Origin: Phlebiopsis flavidoalba
Taxonomy: Eukaryota; Basidiomycota; Agaricomycetes; Polyporales; Phanerochaetaceae
Direction: 5' to 3'
Assembly (NCBI GenBank): GCA_035772785.1
Contig: JAOCPU010000002.1
Location: 124,001 to 188,000 of the forward strand
DNA length: 64,000 bases
Shown here: positions 48,301-55,944 of the stretch, in pieces
Layout: every line of letters starts with the position of its first letter
Position numbering within the stretch: the stretch's first letter is position 1
The notes under the pieces: model-generated
Told to the model about the DNA's origin: nothing
What the model saw: only the letters and a program-made list of their open reading frames with translations
Database searches by the model: none
Made by a program: the position numbers and the translations under genes

Positions 48301-48455
48301 TCCGTACGGTGTCGAACGTGGGCGCCAACCATACGCCCGAAGCTGAGTCGAGGTCGCCATCGTCTGCGCGTACACCCGAAACCGAGTCGAGGGCTACGCC
48401 GTCCGTGGATATGCTGCCTGCCGAAACTGACTTTAGGTCTGTCCCAGATGTATGA
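45371..48455 (+). CDS. DUF6532-like protein carried by element B
   Basis: The ATG at 45371 starts MALLQTRAARAAAKAQKKQQ. Short exons follow: a Lys-rich stretch near 45700 (KKKKTSSTQKKS), a long Ser/Asp/Glu-rich acidic region at 46220-46510, and another basic stretch near 46680-46920. This charge pattern suggests a nuclear protein. The folded C-terminal domain runs from EHIRSFATAVIKRWLHFLIF (47110) through QRFQMQRELVLEVATSETDI (47240), VKSEYGLPVKLA (47485) and LMTHIAFCALESDIPYRWWL (47590) to HELEVPKPMVALV (47880) and ISEALRGWSDGT (48000). The last two blocks resemble the 'LVATA...L..W..G' segment I know from DUF6532, a basidiomycete family of unknown function. The gene ends at 48455 or earlier. 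It is divergent from the transposase and lies within the element termini. Confidence 0.6.
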
Positions 48456-48747
48456 GCACCTACCGAGGCTGTAGCTGGCCCAAGCGATGTTCATGTAGTG
48501 GTCACCTAGGCTTTATTGTAGCACTCCGTTCATGTATATTGCTTTATCTATATCAATATCTACTGTTGCAGCCCAAAAGTATTGTGCGTGCCGTGAAAAA
48601 AAAAGTGGCTAGGTGTGAACTACCGGTACACTATTGGCATCTATGCGAACTTAGCTCGCCGAAATTAGGGGTCGATTAGTGCATGAGAAACTACTCACAC
48701 TATTTGACCTATTTGGGCGAATCGGACTATTTAGCGCAGATTCAGGC

Positions 48748-48785
48748 AAATTCGGGCTAATTTGGGGCAGGGGTTTTCCCTGATG
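48748..48785 (-). repeat. Right terminal repeat of element B
   Basis: The reverse complement begins CATCAGGGAAAACCCCTGCC, then CCAAATTAGCCC, matching the left end. Its first twelve bases, CATCAGGGAAAA, are identical to the terminus of element A. Confidence 0.7.
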
Positions 48786-48788
48786 TCG

Positions 48789-50057
48789 TTAATGCAAAGC
48801 GTTTGGAGATTCGACAAGGAGAGTGTGTTTGCGTTCAGGGCCTGTGAGAAAGCCCGAGAGGAAGGTCGATTGCTGAGGTAAACGGAAGGTTCTCCATGTC
48901 TTCGCCCCAAGGAGCAGACAGACGTATTGAGATAGGAATTGTCTTCCTGGTTGTCCACGCCGAGCTGGACGGGTGTGGGCCGCGAGATACGCATGGACGT
49001 GAAACCGTTGTGGTGGTCCGAAACAGCCAACACCATTCTTCTTGGATGCTATGACGTCGTAGACACTGGGTGACACCACAGACGAGGAGTGACCATGAAT
49101 CTGAACATAGCAAGTGGACGGTATGACGAAATGGTTCAGCAGTTTGGACGCCCCGCCGCCACAGAGGATAATTTCTTGCAGTTGCGGTAAAGGATGAGTA
49201 GGGGAAGGGACCGCGACTGTATCGTCGAAACTCTGGTTCCGAGATGTCGTAAATTTCCAAAAAACCGAAGCTTTGGTAGATTCTGTAGCACGTCTAGCAA
49301 ATCTTCCACTTCCCATGTAATTGCGATGAGCTTAAGCGTTTGTGAGCGACGGACGTATGAGGTCGCCTGCAAGCCTAAGTGGGAGGTATCTGAGACTCAG
49401 CTCCCGAAGCTTAGGGAGACTGGACCCTTCCCAGAGAAACCAAAAAGAGTCCGGAGGTTCGGCATCGTCGTCCATGGAGGAGTACCCCGAGCGAGAGACT
49501 TTCCAGCGAAGGAGCATCGTCGGGTTCATGATGAGGCGAGTCAATGAGATAATGAGCTTCAAGTAGGCCCATCATGGTGTTTCTTGCAATTTTCAACTTC
49601 AGGCGCTGCAATCGATCGACGGCGGGCACAAGAGGGGCAAAGAAAGAAGGATCTGGGGCCCGTCGGGCGTTTGAATGCACGGTCAGAGGCAATTCTTTGG
49701 AGCGGCGTACGAACGCTTCGGTGCATGAGGGATAGCGGCTCGTTGGGGATGACGTTCCAAAAGTGGGGGGTCTTAAGCAAGATGGACCGCCAACGTCTAC
49801 AAACATGGGTGATGCGGATCCATTGGACACCAGGATGGTAGTGACCCAGGACGAAGGTAGTGAAGATATCGACAAGAATCTCGTTGGGAAGACGGGAAAT
49901 AGATGGGATGATGTCGTTTCGGTGTTTGCGTAAGCGTAGCAATCGTTCACTCGCTTTCTGGATAAGTTGAAACGTGTGATGTAATAGCCGCGTCGATGTC
50001 GGGCGCATCGCTCAGGTTCAATGAAGCCTCGAAGTCGATAGCATCAGTGATTTGCAT
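48789..50057 (-). pseudogene. 5' part of F-box/LRR gene a, severed by transposon B
   Basis: The ATG at 50057 gives MQITDAIDFEASLNLSDAPD. A frame change leads to LLRLRKHRNDIIPSISRL and the F-box PNEILVDIFTTFVLG (about 49890), then WIRITHVCRRWRSILLKTP (49820) and FWNVIPNEP. LRR-type pieces continue downstream: LPKLRELSLRYLPLRLAGD (49400), LNHFVIPSTCYVQIHG near 49120, VYDVIASKKNG (49040) and LSNLQTLCINDI (48810). The last piece stops exactly at the right end of element B. The paralogue b has LLQTLCLDNIR and LNHLSIPATCRISLG at comparable places. The missing 3' part is at 38764-39161. Indels occur within the 5' part as well, so it was already degenerate or carries sequence errors. Confidence 0.7.
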
Positions 50058-50174
50058 GGCCTATGAGATGTTTCGCGTTACAGTGGACGAATAAGATGGA
50101 CAGCTCGAGAGACATACTGACTGCGCCCTTGGGGTTTCGTTGCCTATGAAAGGTGGAGGGACGAGATAGGATCC

Positions 50175-50231
50175 GCGCGTCGAATAGTTGTCGCCGGCAT
50201 TTGCCGATGCTCGTCCGTTTTGGCAGGTGCT
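50175..50231 (-). promoter_or_regulatory. Conserved upstream block of F-box gene a
   Basis: Fifty of 57 positions are identical to 53334-53390, upstream of F-box gene b, at a similar distance from each start codon. All seven differences are transitions. It is either a retained promoter element or simply residual homology of the gene duplication. Confidence 0.5.
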
Positions 50232-50712
50232 CCAGGAGGTTTGCAAGTCCCCTTCAAACATAAATCCCAACAAAAAGGAAAGAAAATATCTAATGTGTTG
50301 CTGATGAGTGTCTAGGAGCTGCAGTAGTGTACATGCTAATGTCAGGATTGCTGCATACTAGCTCGACGTCGAATCAGAGATCGCCGAGGCCTAAGAGCGA
50401 ATGCGACACACGTAGAGTGTGCTTCTTCACGGATCGCATGCGCGACTCCGACTTGTCAATCAAGACCACTCTCGCTCAACCCAATTCCGCGGCAGCGGCG
50501 CCTCCTGACAGCTGACCGCCCCAATCTTCTCCAGGCCCATGTTAGATTCCATATCCTCGGGCCTCACAAACCTCATCCTTCTCTGGAAGCTCGTGCCCAA
50601 AAAACACAGCCGGAAACAAGCGATCACGACGCAAAATTGGGCATTGGATAAGTTACAAGCGTCCGTAACCTGATGAAAGGCACCCTAATCATCTTTTCTG
50701 ACAGCCAGTAAT

Positions 50713-53123
50713 TTAGAAAGCGGATTGACACCACACTTTGGGCATAGGCTCTCCTTGCCAGAACGAGCATGAAAAGACCGAGACCTTTGAAGGTGCAGAC
50801 CGGAGCCATCGCGTATCCTCTTTGTCTCCAAACCATTTAACCTCTTGCAAATAGGGGAAGTCACAGTAGGCTGTTGCAGCCTTGTTGCAGAATCTTGTTG
50901 CAGAGGTCTGCAACAGGACCTTTCTGCAACAGCTCTGGAGCTGTTGCAGGATCCGTCTGTTGCAGCGTCTGTTGCAGCCGCCTCTGTTGCAGGAATTGGG
51001 CGCTTCCTTAGCGCGGGACTTCGAATGTAGTGATGGCACCTTGAACCTCGCACGAGACTTGACTCAAAAATAAATGTTTTCACTCATTGCTTTGCCATGG
51101 AGGATTCTGAGAATGACTCATATAAATGAGCAGAAAGAGTACAGGTCACAGTGGGTAGAATTAAGGGATGCTGGGTATTTAGGTGGGGGATAGCACTCTT
51201 AGGTCTAAAACTATCGCAACTATGTTTCTATACTATAGTACCACTTTAACAGCCCCAAAACACTTGTAGGGCAACAGGGATCATAGCTATTAGCTATGTA
51301 AGTAGTGTCCAAGTATGTTTAGCAGGCTGTAGCGTAGTGAACACCTGTGTCACATACCTGATGGCAGAGTCACACAGCGTGACAAGCTGTTGCACAACAA
51401 CGCTGCAACAGATGGCTGCAACAGGGGCAGTCACAGTCTCAACGTGTTGCAGACCGGAATTCCTTTCCACAACAAATTCCAAAATATCGGCTGCAACAGT
51501 CCTGCAACAGCTACTGTGACTTCCCCTAATGTAGCTCCTCCATTGGACGGCCCTGCCTGCGACGAAGATCGAGGAAGACATCAATAGCAATACTGAGCGG
51601 CTCCCCGTCGAATGGACGGTCTTCGCGGCCGCCAGGGTGTGCATGCCATACGGGGCAAGCCAGCGTCAACGAGCGAAGCATTGGGGAGATCTTCCGGCCC
51701 CCTCGAGGCAAGCATCATAAGCCATTCTTTGTGATAGTTTCCGTGGACATGGAATTCGCGAAGGGACGAGAGCTGGGACAGGAATGGGATGTCATTTTCA
51801 CCCCGGTGTCGAAGACATAGAAGTTGAAGGTTTTGAGACCAAGAACGCGGATTCTTTGTTTACCACCGGGACTCCTGAAGACAAGAATTCGATGCTATGG
51901 TCCTCGTCTTGATCCACTGCTAAGTTCGTGCTGCAGCGGGGCCTCCGATCCGACCACCAATGCATCCCAGAGGGGCTCAGCTCAAGTTCCGTCAGAGACT
52001 GCGGTGTTCCGATACACCCCCTTCCGTCCTTCTTGGATGCTAAGACGTCCAGATCAAACAGAGGTTTTTTACTGCCATCGCCGAGAGATATTCTGCACGT
52101 CGCTGGTATCGAGAGGTGATTGAGCAACGCAACGCAAGCCAGTGCACTACCCTCTTCTCCTAGAAATAGCTCCACAGCGCATAAATGCTCTAAAGCAAGC
52201 GGAGGATTTGCCGGTACGCGGCCAACTTTCGTGTCGCTGAGTCTGATGTTGTCCAAGCAAAGTGTTTGAAGAAGTGGTAAATTCGTCAGCAACCTCTTCC
52301 AGCGACGAACGCTATATCCGTCTCTGGGGGAAACATGTAGCTCGACGATGGATGGTCGTATCAGGGGTAGCGGTAAACTGTGCCGGGAAATTTGTGAGGC
52401 GTAGAATTCGTAGCGTAGGAATAGTTGCCCGCTGACTCGGCGAGAAAAACCAAAATTGATAGAAGGGATCAATGTCGTCGATACCAAAGGTGATGAGAAC
52501 CAGACTTATGACTTCCAACAAAGCAGCAGATTGGGGCATCGCTTGGAACCCTCTCGTCAAAGCCAGGTAATGCTGAAGTTCGTTGACTCCGATGATCGTA
52601 TGCATTCTGAGACAGAGGTCGAGGCGTTGGAGAGACGGTCGGCCTCGCTCGTCAACGTGACGAGAAACCTTGGATCAACCCATCCAACGTGGGTACTGTC
52701 GAGGGAGAATATATCGAGGGGAAGGCCTCTCGAGAGTTCCAGGAAGGTTTCTGTACACTCCTGGTGCTGCCCGGCGGCGGGCATTGCAGCCCAAAGTTCG
52801 GGAAGGCCTCGGGCGACATTTCGCCAATGGCTACAAACATGAGTGATATGCAGCCATTTGAAGTAAAATCCGTCATATCGCGCAATGTTGTGGACGAAGT
52901 GGACGAAAATGCGAGCTAATATTTCGGTGGGCAAGCGTGAGATGAAAGGTACGACGCCATTCCTGTGGGTACGAAGGCGCAGCAGGTCGTGTAGGCTTTG
53001 CGAGTAAATCTGTTGGCGAGCTCCGATAGCGGAGTCAATTTCGTCTACTTCGTTGAGCGAAAGCTGCGAAATCGAGTCATCGAGGCTTCGATATTGCAGC
53101 TCGGCGGACTCGGTGCCACGCAT
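50713..53123 (-). pseudogene. F-box/LRR gene b interrupted by a MITE
   Basis: The likely start is MRGTESAEL at 53123 (an ATG at 53144 is also in frame). The F-box domain is FISRLPTEILARIFVHFVHN near 52930, followed by WLHITHVCSHWRNVARGLP near 52840 and LWAAMPAAG. The LRR region continues with TIPTLRILRLTNFPAQF (52410), LPLLQTLCLDNIRLSDTK (52280), LNHLSIPATCRISLG (52110) and LASKKDGRGC (52050). The exon at 51530-51700 ends EELH and runs into a 675-bp insertion (50853-51527). On the other side the frame resumes with LQEVKWFGDKEDTRWL and ends FWQGEPMPKVWCQSAF with the stop at 50713. The insertion places a TAG stop at its edge. Two or three further frameshifts (about 52.5 and 51.8 kb) add to the damage. 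Confidence 0.78.
50853..51527. mobile_element. 675-bp MITE-like TIR element with 3-bp target duplication
   Basis: The termini read AGGGGAAGTCACAGTAG on the left (50853) and as the reverse complement on the right (ending 51527); they continue as CTGTTGCAG with one extra G on the left. The flanks are AAT at 50850-50852 and AAT at 51528-51530. Removing the element plus one AAT restores an uninterrupted F-box reading frame, which fixes the boundaries. At least fourteen copies of TGTTGCAG or its complement crowd the two ends, nine in the left 150 bp. No coding capacity. The superfamily is not assignable from this alone. Confidence 0.85.
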
Positions 53124-53309
53124 TGTGCTGACATCAATATACATCAGCGAGCGGACATCTGGGACGACCTTTGCTTACAGAGTCAGCTGGAGGACGTAGG
53201 GGTGGTGGTCACTGATGAACGCGATGGGGAAGCAAACCCAGCTCGCGAGTACGCGTCGGGCAACCCTCGTCGGTATTTGCCGAACCTCACTCATTATTTA
53301 AGAGGCAAA
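52881..53309. repeat. Segmental duplication copy 1 (5' end of F-box gene b)
   Basis: Matches 55307-55711 at roughly 95 percent, with one gap of about 30 bp (present here around 53213-53243, absent in the other copy). It covers the upstream region and about the first 80 codons of F-box gene b. Confidence 0.85.
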
Positions 53310-53333
53310 TTACAGTGCGCTCTCGAGTGCAGA

Positions 53334-53390
53334 GCGCGTCGAACAGCCGCCGTCGGCATTCGCCGATGCTCGTCCGTTTTAGCAGGTGCT
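53334..53390 (-). promoter_or_regulatory. Conserved upstream block of F-box gene b
   Basis: The partner of 50175-50231. It contains the invariant run GCCGATGCTCGTCCGTTTT and lies outside the recent duplication that made the 55.3-kb copy. Confidence 0.5.
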
Positions 53391-53680
53391 GAAGAACGTT
53401 GGGAAATTTCCGATCAGGCTGGAACTGCAGAGAGATACAAAGATACAGAAGCTGCCAGAATACCATGGAATTCCCATGCGAATATTTATGTAGTATTTGG
53501 CATGCCAGCAGTGGCTAGCGTCGATGCGAGGACTGTCGAGGATTGCCAAGGACGACCGCAAAGCACGTGATTTTGCTTAGTCAGCAAGACGGTGCTCCTT
53601 TTATCCCCCAGGCACGCACCATAAAGGCGGAATCAATTGGCTTGGTCCTGGACCAGCACCTTCTGCCCGTCGCGACAGAG

Positions 53681-55240
53681 ATGTCCGTGGCAGACGTGCC
53701 CACACAGACACTCATGTCGTCGACTCACATGTTCACCCCGACCCTCTCAAGGCAAAAATGACGGACACTTCGGAGGATTGGGACGCGAAGGCGGAGCGCA
53801 GAGTCCTCTGGAAGGTCGATTTGCTCTTGATGCCGATCCTGACATTCTCTTATGGTTTACAATTCGTACGTGGCATGAATCTCTATCCCCGTCTTTCAAT
53901 ACTTATTTCTCAATTTCGTGAAGTATGATAAATTCGTGTTCAGCTCCGCCGCGGTCTTTGGGATGCTCGCGGATCTGCATCTTACCACGCCGGTTCCGGG
54001 AACGACTCTTGTATCCACACAGAGATACTCGACTGCGTAAGTCCCACTTTTTTCGCTTGAGCTACGCCCCTTTTACCACGATGCCTTAGTACTGCCGCGT
54101 TTTATTGGGGGGTACATCGTAGGGGTCCTTCCTATCGCGCTGCTCCTCCAGCGGTTCCCCGTGGCGAAGGCACTGAGCCTACTCATCTTTGTACGTCAAC
54201 ATTTCAATTTATATCACTTTTTCACGCTCAAGATCTCCTCCCTCAGATTTGGGGGAGTCATCGTCATACTCATCGTCACCGTCTCAAGTTTCCCCGGAGC
54301 CGTCGCGCAGCGATTCTTCTTGGGCCTGGTCGAGAGTGCCGTCAGCCCTGGATTTGTCTTGAGTAAACAGGCAGCGCAGAAATGCGCATTAAAAATGAGC
54401 TCAAGGCCGCATATAGTCAGCTCGATGTGGCACACCAAGTCCGAGCTCCCGCTCCGCCTCGGCATCTGATATTCCGCGACCGGGCTATTCACGATCTTCA
54501 GTGGTGTCATAAACTATGCCATTGGACACGCGCATGGATCCCTTTCGCCGTGGAAGTACATGTACGCTCTTTGCTGCAGCTACTTTAGACGACCCTGACG
54601 AGCGGGATGATAGGTGTCTAGTGGCAGGAAGTATCACCATTGTCTGGTCCCTCGTGGTCCTCTGCGGTCCTCCCTGACTCCCCTGCGACGTCACATCGTT
54701 GGTTCAAGAAATCGTTGGTTCAACGAAGCCGAGCGCACCATTATGGTCCGCGCCGAATGAAAGGAAGCCTTGCTGGTGCCGACGTGCGCACAACCAAGAA
54801 GACACAAATTCTTGAGGTGCTGCGAGACACCAAAGTCTAGATCATGGGCGCTATGGGGGCCTCTATTTACGTGTGCAACGGGGGAGTCACGGCCTTTGGG
54901 TCTCTTATCATTAAAGTGAGCTATCTTACGCTTTATCGCGCGTTCTTTGCTAAATGTGTGCTACCAGTCTTTCGCTTACTCGAGCTTGAAAGCTATTCTT
55001 TTACAAACCCCTGGTAGCGCTACCACTTGTGTTTCTATCTACGAAGCCGGATACCTCGCCGTAAGTCCACCAACGCGTCTTTCCACGACAACAACTCACA
55101 AAAAGAACACAGCTTTTCTTCATCCAGGGTCGTTACAAAAACATCCGAACCATCCTCATGACCCTCTTACCTGCCTCCCAGTAATGGTTGGCGGTGCCAT
55201 GCAGCATCCTGTTTGAATACACGATCACGACTCGCTGTCC
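53681..55240 (+). pseudogene. Allantoate-permease-type MFS transporter (ACS family), 3'-truncated
   Basis: Expected to be a plasma-membrane anion:cation symporter of the DAL5/TNA1 type; substrate unknown. The start is probably MSVADVP at 53681 (or MTDTSEDW at 53758). Family blocks: ERRVLWKVDLLLMPILTF with the first helix, SYGLQF before an intron; YDKFVFSSAAVFGMLADL near 53940; PIALLLQRFPVAKALSLLIF near 54140; GVIVILIVTVSSFPGAVAQ near 54270; RFFLGLVESAVSPGFVL near 54320; TKSELPLRLGI near 54440; RWFNEAERTIMV near 54710; and MGAMGASIYVCNGGVTAFGS near 54850. The last recognisable piece, LPVMVGGAM near 55180, corresponds to roughly two thirds of the protein. The remaining helices are absent, and the duplicated F-box fragment begins directly afterwards. 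Several frameshifts occur. Confidence 0.75.
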
Positions 55241-55306
55241 CCCTAGAAGTGAATGTATAGGACTACACAACGAATGCTTCGATACGATTTGGGGCATATG
55301 GAGCGA

Positions 55307-55711
55307 CCACGCGCAGTGTTGTGGACGAGTGGACGAAAATGCGAGCTAATATTTCGGTGGGCAAGCGTGAGATGAAAGGTACGACGCCATTCCTGTGGGT
55401 ACGAAGGCGCAGCAGGTCGTGTAGGCTTTGCGAGTAAATCTTTTGGCGAGCTCCGATAGCGGAGTCAATTTCGTCCACTTCGTTGAGCGAAAGCTGCGAA
55501 ACCGAGTCATCGAGGCTTCGATATTGCAGCTCGGCGGACTCGGTGCCGCGCATTGTGCTGACAACCAAATATACATTAGCGAGCGGACATTTGGGACGAC
55601 CTTTGCTTGCAAAGTCAGCTGGAGGACGCAGGGGTGGTGGTCACTCGCGAGTACGCGTCGGGCAACCCTTGTCGGTATTTGCCGAGCCTCGCTCATTATT
55701 TAAGAGGCAAT
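55307..55711 (-). pseudogene. Duplicated 5' fragment of F-box gene b
   Basis: The second copy of the segment at 52881-53309. It encodes the same N-terminus, from MRGTESAEL at about 55547 through FISRLPTEILARIFVH, and then diverges abruptly, so it is truncated inside the F-box after about 80 codons. One G/T change and several transitions distinguish the copies. A gap of about 30 bp is present upstream. It lies between the truncated MFS transporter and the 3' end of adenylate cyclase. Confidence 0.85.
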
Positions 55712-55944
55712 TTTATCGTAATTTGGATCAATGCATCACCTCTGGATGTGCCCCGTGCTATTTTAGGGAACGATTATCTTCGCCCAATTGGGTCTGCCTT
55801 GGAGACTAGTGCTATTTGAATCTCCAGAACTTCTTTAGTAGTAATAACTTATGGTACATGCCGAACGTCGAGCCAAACAAAACATGACGAATGGTGGAAT
55901 ACAGCAACAATAATACGACAACAGGACACACAATGATCATATGG

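Larger units (their letters stand above)
39162..48785. mobile_element. Plavaka-type (KDZ-related) DNA transposon (element B), 9.6 kb
   Basis: The ends are imperfect inverted repeats. The left starts CATCAGGGAAATCCCTCCGC (39162); the reverse complement of the right starts CATCAGGGAAAACCCCTGCC (ends 48785). Both continue with a (C)CC(T/A)AATTAG stretch. Inside are a minus-strand Plavaka-type transposase (41644-45112), a divergent plus-strand DUF6532-like gene (45371-48455) and a minus-strand Ser/Thr-rich frame (40550-41259). Only a 2-bp TC match flanks the ends, so the target duplication is uncertain. On both sides the flanks are minus-strand F-box/LRR coding sequence, showing insertion into a gene. 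Indels in the transposase suggest that this copy is inactive as written. Confidence 0.8.

Noticed and set aside
39154..48793. 8-bp target-site duplication for element B
   Set aside because: The left flank TGACACTC and right flank TCGTTAAT do not match beyond the two bases TC, so no longer duplication can be claimed.
55740..55800. Retroelement protease-like motif (AILGNDYL) on the plus strand
   Set aside because: Just one short motif, without reverse transcriptase, RNase H, integrase or long terminal repeats nearby.
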